Source: Paenibacillus riograndensis SBR5 (GTDB lineage: Bacteria > Bacillota > Bacilli > Paenibacillales > Paenibacillaceae). From it: DNA of 64,000 nucleotides. How positions within the stretch are numbered: position 1 is the stretch's first letter; the number at the start of each line of letters is the position of its first letter. A program made the position numbers and the translations under genes. Below, piece by piece: positions 1 through 9,178 of the stretch. The stretch spans positions 263,001 to 327,000 of the forward strand of contig NZ_LN831776.1 in the NCBI RefSeq assembly GCF_000981585.1, written 5' to 3'. Below the pieces are notes generated by a model that saw only the letters and a program-made list of their open reading frames with translations, was not told the DNA's origin and made no database searches.

Positions 1-1
1 G

Positions 2-859
2 GCCTTGCTTGGCGTGGCCTGGATGATCGTATTCAACTATTTTCCCATGTACGGAATTGTCATCGCTTTCAAAAATTATGACATCATCGGTTCGATAGGC
101 AGCGCCCCCTGGGCGGGACTGGAGCATTTTCGAGAGTTCTTTGAAGATGAGAATTTGGGATATGTGGTCAAGAACACACTGGGTATCAGCGCGCTGCGTC
201 TTTTGATCGGGTTTCCTTTACCGATTCTGTTTGCCATTCTGCTTAATGAGATGCGATCCGTCCGCTTCAAAAAAAGCGTTCAGACCATTTCATATTTGCC
301 GTATTTTTTATCCTGGGTCATTCTTGGCGGAATTCTAACGACTTGGTTGGCGGATGTAGGCATTATAAATCACTTGCTAATGAAGCTGCATCTTATTCAT
401 GAACCGGTCAACTTCCTCGCCGAGCCAAAGCATTTCTGGGGCATCGCCGTAATTTCGAGTATTTGGAAGGAGCTCGGCTGGTCGGCGATTATCTATCTTG
501 CGGCTATCTCGGGAATCTCACCAGAGTTGTATGAAGCAGCCAAGATTGACGGGGCAGGACGTTTTCAGCGCATCAAAAGTATTACGCTTCCATCCATCGC
601 CGGAACGGTATCCATTCTGTTCATTCTGGCAGTCAGCGGAATACTGAATTCCAACTTTGATCAGATCATGGTCCTTCGCAATTCACTCAATGAAAGTGCG
701 AGTAGTGTCATTGATATTTATATTTATCAGACTGGTCTGCAAAATGCCCGTTTCTCTTACTCTACAGCGGTAGGTTTGGTTAAGTCGGTCATTGCGCTTT
801 TACTGCTGCTGATAAGCAACAGCGTCACAAAGCGGATCAACAATACGTCGCTGTTCTAA
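2..859 (+). CDS. Sugar ABC transporter permease (LplB/YtpP type), 5'-truncated by window edge
   Basis: Inner-membrane permease of a CUT1-type carbohydrate importer; it would pair with the next permease and the lipoprotein that follows. The frame is open to the window edge and the first residues visible (FNYFPMYGIVIAFKNYD) are the usual end of the first membrane helix of LplB proteins, so the true start lies upstream. The EAA loop that contacts the ATPase is visible as YEAAKIDGAGRFQRIKSITLP, about residues 177-197, and several hydrophobic helices flank it. The next gene begins 24 bases downstream on the same strand. No ATPase gene is in the locus, as is common for these systems, which share an MsmX-like ATPase encoded elsewhere (family knowledge). 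The substrate cannot be read from sequence; neighbouring GH3 suggests an oligosaccharide. Confidence 0.9.
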   Translation, partial: ALLGVAWMIVFNYFPMYGIVIAFKNYDIIGSIGSAPWAGLEHFREFFEDENLGYVVKNTLGISALRLLIGFPLPILFAILLNEMRSVRFKKSVQTISYLPYFLSWVILGGILTTWLADVGIINHLLMKLHLIHEPVNFLAEPKHFWGIAVISSIWKELGWSAIIYLAAISGISPELYEAAKIDGAGRFQRIKSITLPSIAGTVSILFILAVSGILNSNFDQIMVLRNSLNESASSVIDIYIYQTGLQNARFSYSTAVGLVKSVIALLLLLISNSVTKRINNTSLF

Positions 860-883
860 ATCAGGCAAGGGGGAGATTCAAAT

Positions 884-1771
884 ATGTTCCGGCTACAACG
901 AAGAACTGGCACTGAAATGGCGTTCGATATATTCAATAACCTGCTAATGCTGCTTGTCTGCTTCGCCACTCTGTATCCCGTATGGTATGTACTGGTCAAT
1001 TCCTTCAATGAGGGGATGGATGCCATGCTGGGCAATATTTACTGGTGGCCCAGGGTATTCAGTCTCGACAACTACAGGGCGGTTTTTAACAATAATGGTA
1101 TTATGATGGCCATGGGGGTCACAGTGGCCAAAACCGTGGTTGGTACTCTCATTCACGTTTTCTTCACTGCCATGGTTGCCTATGCCTTGTGCAGTCAAGA
1201 ACTGATCGGGCGCAAGGTGTACATGATAATGGGGACGATTACGCTTTTCTTTGGAGGCGGTCTCATTCCAACCTATCTGCTGATCCGTGATCTTGGGTTG
1301 CTGGACAATTTCTGGGTATACATCTTGCCGGCTGCTTTCAGCTTCTACGATCTGATTATTTTCATGTCCTTTTTCCGGGAAATTCCTAAAGGGCTGGAGG
1401 AAGCGGCCAAGATTGACGGAGCGAATGAGCTTAAAATTTTCTTCCGGGTTATCATTCCCATATCGATGCCGGTTGTCGCCACGATTGCCCTGTTTCATGG
1501 GGTTTATCAATGGAATGATTATTTTGCCGGCGTGATTTATATCAACAATTCCAGTCTGCAGCCGATTCAGACCTACTTGTACAGGGTTGTTGCGGAATCC
1601 AGTTCCAACCAGATGGTGTCAGCGATGGCTGGCACGATTCAAAAGTCGGTCACCTCCCAGTCGGTTAAGCTGGCGACCATGGTGATTACGACCGTTCCGA
1701 TCGTCATCGTATATCCGTTCCTGCAGAAGTACTTTGTCAAGGGAATGATGATTGGTTCGATCAAGGGCTAA
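884..1771 (+). CDS. Sugar ABC transporter permease (LplC/YtcP type)
   Basis: Second membrane subunit of the CUT1-type importer, 295 aa. A short cytoplasmic start is followed by a hydrophobic helix (FDIFNNLLMLLVCFATLYPV) and about five more. The EAA loop reads LEEAAKIDGANELKIFFRVI at roughly residues 167-186, and the C-terminus ends in the typical KYFVKGMMIGSIKG. Start chosen at ATG 884 because GGGGGAG lies about 9 bases before it. It follows the first permease by 24 bases and precedes the lipoprotein by 46, so the three are probably one transcript. Assignment to the LplC/YtcP branch is by sequence pattern; substrate unknown. Confidence 0.92.
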   Translation: MFRLQRRTGTEMAFDIFNNLLMLLVCFATLYPVWYVLVNSFNEGMDAMLGNIYWWPRVFSLDNYRAVFNNNGIMMAMGVTVAKTVVGTLIHVFFTAMVAYALCSQELIGRKVYMIMGTITLFFGGGLIPTYLLIRDLGLLDNFWVYILPAAFSFYDLIIFMSFFREIPKGLEEAAKIDGANELKIFFRVIIPISMPVVATIALFHGVYQWNDYFAGVIYINNSSLQPIQTYLYRVVAESSSNQMVSAMAGTIQKSVTSQSVKLATMVITTVPIVIVYPFLQKYFVKGMMIGSIKG

Positions 1772-1817
1772 GACAGCTGGGTAACATAATACAATATATG
1801 AAAAGGGGAATTCATCC

Positions 1818-3482
1818 ATGGTTAAAACGAAAAAATGGCTCTCATCACTAGTAGCACTGGCACTTACGGTCGGCCTGACCGCTTGTGGAGGCGGCGGGAA
1901 CAACACCGGCAATACAGCGAAATCCGCCAATGATACGGCAGCACCTTCCGACGGTGCAAAGACGGTCAACGCTGACGAGCCGGGCTGGAAGAGCTCAACG
2001 AAACCGATTACATTCGATTGGTATCTCAACTACTCCTGGTTTGCCGACAAATGGGGCGTTGACAAGACTACCCAGTACATCACCAAAAAAACCGGTGTTA
2101 ATATTAACTTTATCGTTCCGGCCGGGAATGAAAATGAAAAGATGAATACGATGATCGCCTCCAATAATCTGCCCGACTTTATTACGTTGGATTGGAACTC
2201 CGATGCGATTGATAAAATGGTTCAAGGCGGCTTGGTGCTGCCGTTGAATGAGCTTGCGGATCAATACGATCCTTATTTCTTCAAAGTTGCCGATCCGGAC
2301 AAGTTGAAATGGTACACGGAGAAGGACGGAAATGTATATGGCTATCCGAACCAGTCCAGTTCTCCATCCAATTTCAAGGAGTATGGCGATAACTTCACCT
2401 CCTCCAACACATTCCTTGTACGCAAGGATATTTATGAAGCTATTGGCAAACCGGATATGAGAACACCGGAAGGCTTTCTGAATGCCCTTAAGGCCGCCAA
2501 AGAGAAATTCCCGGAAGTAAACGGCCAGCCACTCATTCCATTCGGGACGCAAGAATTTACGGATATTGGAAATGGCTCGTTCGGAACGAATCTGATGGAC
2601 TTCCTGGCCATTCCGTATGAAAAAGACGGCAAGCTGTACGATCGCTCTACCGATCCGGAATACATCCGCTGGCTGAAAACGTTCCGTGAGGCCAATGATC
2701 AGGGGTTGATCGCGAAGGATATCTTCATTGACAAGCGTCCGCAAATGGAAGAGAAGATCGTGCAAGGCCGTTATTTTTCGATGATGTTCCCGCGTTCCGA
2801 TCTGCAGAACCAGAATATTACCCGTTATCAGCAGGATCCGAATTCGGTGTATATTGCCGTTGACGGGCCGGGAAACTCCAAGCTGGATCAGCCGAAGCTG
2901 GGCGGACCGTCCATTGCGGGCTGGGCGCTGACTCTAATTTCCAAGAAAGTGAAGGACAAGGAAAGAGCGATCGACTTCTTGACGTATCTCATCAGTGAAG
3001 AAGGCAACAAGGATTTGTTCTTTGGTGAGAAGGGCGTTACTTATGATACGATTGACGGGAAGGATCAATTTTTGCCGGAAGTCCTCAACATGTATAACAA
3101 TGACCGTTCCGGCTTCGCCAAAACATACGGTGCTTCCTATACGTTCTGGATGATGATGGATCCTGCACTCAATCTGAAGTGGGCTCCTGCATCGGTGGAA
3201 CCGATTAAGCAACCGGAGGACTGGACCCGCGGAAAAGTGGCTGACAATTCCGTATATGCGAATCTGGATCCGGCAGTATCTTCTCCGGAAGGGATTGCAC
3301 TCGGAAAGATTAACACCCAGTGGGGCAAAACACTCCCTAAGCTCATTCTGTCCAAGTCAGAAGCCGAATTCGATGCAGCATGGAACGAATTCCAGCAATA
3401 CCGCAAGGATCATGATTTGGATAAAATCCAAGCCTTCCAGCAGGCTGCGTTTGAACAAAACGCTGCCAAGCTCAAGAAATAA
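1818..3482 (+). CDS. Extracellular solute-binding lipoprotein (LplA type)
   Basis: Lipid-anchored substrate-binding protein of the adjacent importer, 554 aa, typical of the large LplA-like binding proteins. The first 23 residues form a lipoprotein signal ending in the lipobox LTAC, with the acylated cysteine at about residue 23, followed by a low-complexity Gly/Asn/Ser tether. The rest is soluble with motifs common to family 1 solute-binding proteins (for example VYGYPNQ, and GGPSIAGWALTLISKK near residue 360). An AAAAGGGGAATTC stretch supplies the ribosome-binding site. A GC-rich hairpin follows 30 bases after the stop and probably separates transporter expression from the downstream two-component genes. 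Ligand unknown. Confidence 0.92.
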   Translation: MVKTKKWLSSLVALALTVGLTACGGGGNNTGNTAKSANDTAAPSDGAKTVNADEPGWKSSTKPITFDWYLNYSWFADKWGVDKTTQYITKKTGVNINFIVPAGNENEKMNTMIASNNLPDFITLDWNSDAIDKMVQGGLVLPLNELADQYDPYFFKVADPDKLKWYTEKDGNVYGYPNQSSSPSNFKEYGDNFTSSNTFLVRKDIYEAIGKPDMRTPEGFLNALKAAKEKFPEVNGQPLIPFGTQEFTDIGNGSFGTNLMDFLAIPYEKDGKLYDRSTDPEYIRWLKTFREANDQGLIAKDIFIDKRPQMEEKIVQGRYFSMMFPRSDLQNQNITRYQQDPNSVYIAVDGPGNSKLDQPKLGGPSIAGWALTLISKKVKDKERAIDFLTYLISEEGNKDLFFGEKGVTYDTIDGKDQFLPEVLNMYNNDRSGFAKTYGASYTFWMMMDPALNLKWAPASVEPIKQPEDWTRGKVADNSVYANLDPAVSSPEGIALGKINTQWGKTLPKLILSKSEAEFDAAWNEFQQYRKDHDLDKIQAFQQAAFEQNAAKLKK

Positions 3483-3510
3483 CAGACCTGAGCTAATAGG
3501 ATAGCCTATA

Positions 3511-3549
3511 CCTGGGGAGATCGGCATAATGCCGGCTCCCCGGGTTTCG
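3511..3549 (+). terminator. Hairpin between transporter and two-component genes
   Basis: CCTGGGGAG (3512-3520) pairs with CTCCCCGGG (3537-3545) and an inner TCGGCA/TGCCGG extends the stem; it is followed by a short TTTCGT run. It looks like an intrinsic terminator or a processing/attenuation hairpin, giving more transporter than kinase mRNA. Because the U-run is short, partial read-through is likely. Confidence 0.6.
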
Positions 3550-3603
3550 TCCTGTTGATTCCTGTCTGATCCTTACAACACCGGGAAACGGGAGTGATGA
3601 CAA

Positions 3604-5505
3604 CTGAGAAATTACATCAATAGTAAGCTCCGTTTTCTCAGCGGTTTTATTGGGCGTCTTTCCATTCAGGCCAAGCTGATTTTGACATATATTCTCGTTA
3701 TTTTGATCCCGACAACGGTGTTTTCCGGTTATATTCTCGGCGTCAACTACCAAAATAGCATCACGAGTATCATTAATAAAAACGAGTATTTTCTTAATAC
3801 GGAAAAGGCCAATATTCTCAATAATATGGAGGCAATGGAGCTGACTTCGCAGCTCGCTCTGTCTGACCGGGAAGTGTTGGACTACATGCTCAGCAACCGG
3901 GATTTTACAGCCGAAGAGCTGATTAATTTTAACACCCATTCGTTCCATAACTTGCAATATATTATGTACAACAATCCTAACATCAGCAATTTGCGATTCT
4001 TTACAAGCAATAAGTATGCCCGCGAAATCTGGCCGATTATTTATAACGAGCGCCGCATCGCCGGGGAAAACTGGGCAAACGAATTTTATGCGCAGCCGGA
4101 GGCGGTATGGTGGACGATCTATCGGGGCCCCGAAGAACTGCGCGGCAGTACAGAAGGGGAACGTCAGGATTATTTGAACTTCGCCAGTCTGGTTCGGGAA
4201 GTCAAATACCCGCTCGATCAGCATTTAGCGCTTTTGCAGGTCAATATGCGGCTGGATGTATTTTTCTCGAATATTTACGGAAATCTGCAGGAGGCTTCCA
4301 CACAGCTGCTTGCGATCGACCGTAATTCCCATCTGTATTATAACGGGACCTCCTCCTTTTACGAGAAAATAGCCCCGGAAGACATCAGAAGCGAGTTTGC
4401 GCTTCATACTCAGGGAAGTGAGGGGAATTTTCAGTTCACCCATGAGGGGATTCCGTATTTATGTCTCTATACCAGCATCGAAAGGCTGGATAGTAAGCTG
4501 CTGAGCGTCGTTTCGCTGGAATCGTCCTACAATGACATGAATAAAACCCGGCTGGCTATTGGCGGGGCTACACTAATGCTGGTGCTGATCCTCTCCCTGA
4601 TTACGTATAAGCTGCTATCCGTGATTTTGAAACGGCTGCATCTATTGCGTGATTCAATGAAGAAGGTCCGCCAGGGTGACTTCAATGTTGAGATTCCTCA
4701 ACTTGGCGGCGATGAAGTGGGCGAACTCGGCAATCACATCCGCCAAATGTTGAGCAAAATCAATGAGCTGATTGCGGAGGCTGTCAACAAGCAGGCCTCT
4801 TCAAAGGAGGCGGAGCTGAATTCCCTCAAGAATCAGATCGATGCGCATTTTTTGTACAATACGCTGGAAAATTTGAAAATGCTGGCGGAAATCGAGGGAC
4901 AGCTTGTAATTTCGGATACGTTAACCTCCCTTGGGGCGATGCTGCGCTATAATTTGCACTGGACGACGCACTATGTGCGGTTATACGAAGAGATCCAGCA
5001 TATTCAGAATTATATTGCGGTCATGAATATCCGTTACGGCGGCAAACTGGAGCTGCGCCTTGACGTTCGTCAGCAATACCGTCAGCAGGAAATCCTGAAG
5101 ATGTCGCTGCAGCCGATTGTGGAAAATGCGCTCAAATACGGAATGAATGCCCCCGGATTGCGAAAACGCGGTTTAATGATCGTGATTCATGCCTACGAGC
5201 AGGATGACTTCATGTATATAGAGATCCGGGATAACGGGGCGGGAATCTCCGCCGAACGCCTGTATAACATCAATCTGGCTCTCCAGTTGGATCCCGCTGC
5301 TGCGGCTATGTACGCGCCCCCTGTCAACGGGGACTCTGCATATGACACTTCGGGAAGTGGCATCGGGCTGCGAAATGTTCATTTGCGTATCCAATTGCAT
5401 TACGGGAAGACCAGCGGGTTATGGCTGGAGAGTGTCGAAGGGGAGTATACGAAGGTTACGATTAAAGTTCCTTATTTGATTCTTTCGGGAGGGCTGGCGG
5501 AATGA
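3604..5505 (+). CDS. yesM: YesM-family sensor histidine kinase, probable CTG start
   Basis: Membrane sensor kinase partnered with the next gene. Order: cytoplasmic leader, helix 1 (AKLILTYILVILIPTTVFSG), about 270 residues of extracellular sensor, helix 2 (LAIGGATLMLVLILSLIT), HAMP, a His_kinase domain with the phospho-acceptor in NQIDAHFLYNTLENLK (H about 415) and a HATPase_c domain with QPIVENALKYG and DNGAGIS. Start: the only ATG/GTG/TTG in frame is TTG 3682, which would cut into helix 1 and has no ribosome-binding site. CTG 3604 sits 9 bases after GGAG and gives the leader MRNYINSKLRFLSGFIGR, typical of YesM proteins, so it is preferred. The reading frame overlaps the response regulator by ATGA. 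It probably senses the imported sugar or the loaded binding protein. Confidence 0.88.
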   Translation: MRNYINSKLRFLSGFIGRLSIQAKLILTYILVILIPTTVFSGYILGVNYQNSITSIINKNEYFLNTEKANILNNMEAMELTSQLALSDREVLDYMLSNRDFTAEELINFNTHSFHNLQYIMYNNPNISNLRFFTSNKYAREIWPIIYNERRIAGENWANEFYAQPEAVWWTIYRGPEELRGSTEGERQDYLNFASLVREVKYPLDQHLALLQVNMRLDVFFSNIYGNLQEASTQLLAIDRNSHLYYNGTSSFYEKIAPEDIRSEFALHTQGSEGNFQFTHEGIPYLCLYTSIERLDSKLLSVVSLESSYNDMNKTRLAIGGATLMLVLILSLITYKLLSVILKRLHLLRDSMKKVRQGDFNVEIPQLGGDEVGELGNHIRQMLSKINELIAEAVNKQASSKEAELNSLKNQIDAHFLYNTLENLKMLAEIEGQLVISDTLTSLGAMLRYNLHWTTHYVRLYEEIQHIQNYIAVMNIRYGGKLELRLDVRQQYRQQEILKMSLQPIVENALKYGMNAPGLRKRGLMIVIHAYEQDDFMYIEIRDNGAGISAERLYNINLALQLDPAAAAMYAPPVNGDSAYDTSGSGIGLRNVHLRIQLHYGKTSGLWLESVEGEYTKVTIKVPYLILSGGLAE

Positions 5506-7106
5506 CACGTAACTTGCTAATCGTAGATGACGAGGAGAATATCCGCCTCGGGATTCGGGCTATGCTGGAGCGGGAGTATCCTGGCATGTATCGGTATTTC
5601 TTTGCTGAAGACGGGGAGGAAGCGCTGCAGCAGTTGAACCAGGCCGCCTTCGATATCATGATGACCGACATCCGGATGCCGGTCATGGACGGTATCACCT
5701 TGATCGGGCGCGTCCAACAGCTTGAACACCGGCCGGTCGTGGTCATTATCAGCGGCTACGATGATTTTGAATACGCCAAGCAAGCGATCCGCTTCGGGGT
5801 CAGGGATTATTTATTGAAGCCAATTGTGCGTAGCGAGCTGCGCGGGACTTTTTCCCGGCTGGAACAGGCGCTGAAACGGGAGCAAGACATTAACGGCATG
5901 CTGAGCAAGGCAACACAGAGAGAGCAGGATTACCGGCAAAATGAAATGTACTATATTCTGATGAATATTGAGATTGCAGGCCCAGAATTGAGTGAAAGAC
6001 TGGATCGGGCCGGACTCGAAGATCTGCAGGCGGGATATGTCATAGGGCTAATTCAGGAGGCCGAAGCGAATGGCAGAACCGAAGGGGGCGGCGTGCTGTA
6101 TTCGCGCATTCACGAATTTTTGCATACGGAAGCGCTGGCAGAGGAGTACCACTTTCTGGACAAAGAGGGGAGATCCCTAGTAGTTATTCGTGACGAGCAG
6201 CGGCTGGGGAAGCTCTTGGAGTATCTTGGACAAGACCGGCTTCTGGCTTGTCAGATAGGAAGCAGCGAGCGTATGGACAAAGCGGAACAATTCAAGACCG
6301 CATATGCTCAGGCGTTGAAGGCGCTGCGGTATTTTTTCCTTAAGTCCTCAACAGGCCTTATCCGTTACAGTCAAATCAAGGATAAGCCCCGAAACTTCGA
6401 GATCCCGACAGAGGAAATCGTAAAAATCGGCAATATGCTTGGCACCGGCCGCGAACAGGAAATGCAGGCGCTGCTGTCGCAGGTGTTGGATTACCGGAAA
6501 ATGCTTCTATATGACATTTCTTATATGGAGGAAATTAGTACGGCGATCAACGAGCTGATCTTCGACAAGGCGTTTAATGTCTATGGTAAGGAAGCGGTAG
6601 AAATTATCAAAGTGTACCGGCAGATTGGGTACTTGTACAACTCGCCGCATTTTCAAGATTACTATCACGGGGTGGAGAATCTTCTAAATCGAATGAATGA
6701 TTTTATCAAGGGGATCAAATCGGCTCATCTCAACCAGAGAGAAATGAAGGCAGCTCTTCTTTTCATTGAACAAAATTATAATCGCAGCGATTTCAACCTG
6801 GCGATGGTTTCCAACCATGTCTCATTCAATTACTCCTATTTCAGTTCGGCCTTCAAGGAATATATGGGGATGAGCTTTAGCCAGTATATAAAAAAGTTAA
6901 GACTCGTTAAGGCGAAGGAGCTGCTGGAGAACAGCGCATATAAAGTATACGAGGTTAGCGCAAAGGTTGGTTTCGAGAACCCGAAGCATTTCAATAAGGT
7001 GTTCCGGGAAGCAGAGGGAATATCTCCGCTTGAATACCGGATGGCTGCCGGTTTGAAGCAGAACCCGACCTTGCTGGTAAAGCTAAAGGAGGATATTCAG
7101 GAATGA
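5502..7106 (+). CDS. yesN: YesN-family response regulator with AraC DNA-binding domain
   Basis: Cognate regulator of the kinase just upstream, 534 aa. An N-terminal receiver domain carries the acidic DDEE pair, the phosphorylated Asp in MTDIRMPVMDG (about D56) and the K in LLKPIV. A long linker of about 300 residues is typical of YesN proteins. Two C-terminal AraC helix-turn-helix motifs end in NPKHFNKVFREAEGISPLEY. Its start overlaps the kinase stop (ATGA), and its stop overlaps the start of the GH3 gene by the same four bases, so kinase, regulator and hydrolase are translationally coupled. It probably activates the sugar import operon. Confidence 0.92.
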   Translation: MTRNLLIVDDEENIRLGIRAMLEREYPGMYRYFFAEDGEEALQQLNQAAFDIMMTDIRMPVMDGITLIGRVQQLEHRPVVVIISGYDDFEYAKQAIRFGVRDYLLKPIVRSELRGTFSRLEQALKREQDINGMLSKATQREQDYRQNEMYYILMNIEIAGPELSERLDRAGLEDLQAGYVIGLIQEAEANGRTEGGGVLYSRIHEFLHTEALAEEYHFLDKEGRSLVVIRDEQRLGKLLEYLGQDRLLACQIGSSERMDKAEQFKTAYAQALKALRYFFLKSSTGLIRYSQIKDKPRNFEIPTEEIVKIGNMLGTGREQEMQALLSQVLDYRKMLLYDISYMEEISTAINELIFDKAFNVYGKEAVEIIKVYRQIGYLYNSPHFQDYYHGVENLLNRMNDFIKGIKSAHLNQREMKAALLFIEQNYNRSDFNLAMVSNHVSFNYSYFSSAFKEYMGMSFSQYIKKLRLVKAKELLENSAYKVYEVSAKVGFENPKHFNKVFREAEGISPLEYRMAAGLKQNPTLLVKLKEDIQE

Positions 7107-8689
7107 AATATATTATCGAGCCTTCTTCACGACTGCGTGAGATGGCGGAAGAGTGGGACTTTCGCAGGCTGTTGAATCAGGTATGTTGTCCGACCAACGC
7201 GCGGATAGGGAAGCAAATGTCTGAATTTGGAGCGATGTTCTTCTTCTCGGGAGAGAAGGATGCCTTGAATGAGGAAATTGCGTCGTTTCGCTCGGCTTGT
7301 GGAATCCCGCCATTTATTGTCACTGATCTGGAAAATGGCCCCGGCGAGATGATACAGGGCGCGCAGCGTTTTCCCCATATGATGGGGATAAGCCAGACGG
7401 ATTCTTCGGAGCTGGCGTATGAAATCGGCCGCGCAGCCGCACTGGAGGCCGGGCAAATAGGCTATAACTGGACCTTCTCTCCTGTGGTGGATCAGGCAAT
7501 CGTTCCTGACAGTCCGGTTGTTTCCAGCCGCAGTGCCGGACAGAGACCGGAGCAGATCATCAAGATAGCCGGGGCATATTTGCGGGGGCTGCAGGACAAC
7601 GGGATGATGGCTACGATCAAGCATTTTCCGGGGGATGGTTACGACACGCTTGACCAGCATTTGACGACGCCTGTCAATCGTCTGTCACCGGATGAATGGA
7701 TCAAGGGACCGGGACGGGTTTTTAGGGAGTTGATTGAGTCCGGCGCTATGGCGGTGATGCCGGGGCATATCGCTTTGCCGGCATTTGACAGCCCTGATGA
7801 GCGGGGAATCTATCCTCCTGCCACAGTATCTCGCGCCTTGCTCCAGGATTTGCTGCGCGGAGAACTAGGCTTCCGGGGGCTGATTGTGACCGATGCGATG
7901 GAAATGGGCGGGATTGCAGGCTTCATGAATTACTACGATGCCTGTGCGGCAGCGCTTGAGAATGGCTGCGACATGCTGCTGTTCCCCAGGATCGAGGAGC
8001 GCTTCTACCTTGAAATGGAGCGCTGTTACAGCGAAGGCAAGCTGACACGGGAATCATTGATCGATCGCGCTTGCCGTGTACTGTCGCTGAAGGAGCAGAT
8101 GGGGCTGCTCGCGGCAGATTCCGCACCGGTACGGGAACGGGAGCAACCTGATCGCGATGCTATTACGCGTTTGGCTGAGCGTGCCGTGGCGGAGAGTCTG
8201 ACACTGGTGAAAGACCGCGCCGGCGGGGTTCCTTTTCCGCTGAAGAGTGAGACACGAGTGCTGCATGTCATTATCATGAACTATGCTGACCGTTATACTG
8301 GCATGTACGACCGGATCAGAACCGAGCTTGAAAAATATTCAGATCATGTGGATCAGTGGATTGATCCCGGCCCGGAAAGATTGTTCACCGCAGCGCTGCC
8401 CGGAACCTATGACCTCATTCTCTGTTCGATCGGCAGCCGGCAGGATTACGGCCTGAATGTCACCCGATTGCACGGAGAGGTTGCCCGTAATATGATGGGA
8501 GGCTGGACGAAGCTTGGTACCCCGGTTATCTTTGTATCTCACTTCCATCCGTTTATTCATAAAGAATACACCGCGTCCATTGATACACTGATTAATACTT
8601 ACGGAGATATTGAGTGCACCGCCTCCTTGCTCGTCGCTACCATTGCAGGGGAGAGACCCATCCGCCGAGAACTGGCTGCTCACGACTGA
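7103..8689 (+). CDS. Glycoside hydrolase family 3, NagZ-like
   Basis: Cytoplasmic (no signal peptide) GH3 enzyme of 528 aa. The N-terminal TIM barrel has the NagZ signature as KHFPGDGYDTLDQHLTTP (K173-H174 and the D..QH pair) and the nucleophile Asp in VTDAMEMGGI (about D264). A C-terminal alpha/beta domain follows, so it is longer than single-domain enterobacterial NagZ and like the two-domain Gram-positive form. The usual motif has PGHG where this has PGDG. Coupled by ATGA to the response regulator. Family knowledge points to beta-N-acetylhexosaminidase, or a related phosphorylase activity for His-containing GH3 enzymes; the substrate is probably the sugar imported by the upstream transporter. 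Specificity is inferred. Confidence 0.82.
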   Translation: MKYIIEPSSRLREMAEEWDFRRLLNQVCCPTNARIGKQMSEFGAMFFFSGEKDALNEEIASFRSACGIPPFIVTDLENGPGEMIQGAQRFPHMMGISQTDSSELAYEIGRAAALEAGQIGYNWTFSPVVDQAIVPDSPVVSSRSAGQRPEQIIKIAGAYLRGLQDNGMMATIKHFPGDGYDTLDQHLTTPVNRLSPDEWIKGPGRVFRELIESGAMAVMPGHIALPAFDSPDERGIYPPATVSRALLQDLLRGELGFRGLIVTDAMEMGGIAGFMNYYDACAAALENGCDMLLFPRIEERFYLEMERCYSEGKLTRESLIDRACRVLSLKEQMGLLAADSAPVREREQPDRDAITRLAERAVAESLTLVKDRAGGVPFPLKSETRVLHVIIMNYADRYTGMYDRIRTELEKYSDHVDQWIDPGPERLFTAALPGTYDLILCSIGSRQDYGLNVTRLHGEVARNMMGGWTKLGTPVIFVSHFHPFIHKEYTASIDTLINTYGDIECTASLLVATIAGERPIRRELAAHD

Positions 8690-8814
8690 TACCGGTGGAC
8701 AAAGGGCGTAACAAGTAGCGGGATGTACTTATGGGAAATTTTATGATAATGTCCCAAAAGTAGTCTTTCTATGAGTAAAGACAAATCCTTCTCATTTTTA
8801 AACCGCAGAAGGTC

Positions 8815-8866
8815 AAAAGAGCAACTATTCTCCCGTCATTGGAGAAAGGTTGCTCTTTGTTTTTGG
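8815..8866 (+). terminator. Intrinsic terminator-like hairpin
   Basis: AAAAGAGCAAC (8815-8825) pairs with GTTGCTCTTT (8849-8858), followed by GTTTTTGG. An inner CTCC/GGAG adds to the stem. It probably ends the transport/GH3 transcript or belonged to the IS relic. Confidence 0.6.
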
Positions 8867-8920
8867 TCAATTGCAGCTTGCTTCATTTCGACGTACGGCC
8901 AAGGCATAACCTTCTTCACT

Positions 8921-9045
8921 TACGTCCAATTCTCGATTTTACTCACATTCGCTTTCCAAGCTTTGCTCTTCTCTTTATGGTAACTGCTGTATTTTACGAC
9001 CGCCTGAATCTCTTCCTTTTCCAGATAGGCGTAATTTTCCCCTTT
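8921..9045 (-). pseudogene. IS1182-type transposase C-terminal scrap
   Basis: On the minus strand the frame reads ENYAYLEKEEIQAVVKYSS followed by YHKEKSKAWKANVSKIENW, a pattern seen near the C-terminal third of IS1182-family transposases (ENYxYLE..I.AYVKYN.FHKEQ...W...P..IEN). It is bounded by stop codons on both sides, so only about 40 residues remain and no function is possible. The IS-end-like string at about 8753 lies where the element's 3' end would be expected in this orientation. Family call is from memory of the motif. Confidence 0.65.
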
Positions 9046-9178
9046 TCATGTTTCACGCCACAAAGCATCCTTATATTTCCCGCAGAAACGCCTGTCTGAC
9101 AAAATGCTTTGACAGTGATTTCGTGGCGTGGGAGTATTGCTATATATTATTCTTATATCTCTTAAAGGAGTTGTTAGG

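Larger units (their letters stand above)
8690..9178. other. Gene-free stretch with IS relic
   Basis: No intact gene. It holds a short string TGTCCCAAAAGTAG (about 8753-8766) resembling the ends of IS1182-type elements, a terminator-like hairpin, a translated scrap of an IS1182-type transposase on the minus strand, and the leader of the next gene, including a TTGACA at 9109-9114. Confidence 0.5.

Noticed and set aside
8771..8983. A 70-codon plus-strand ORF with a hydrophobic end
   Set aside because: Contains a terminator-like hairpin and is antisense to the transposase scrap; no ribosome-binding site.
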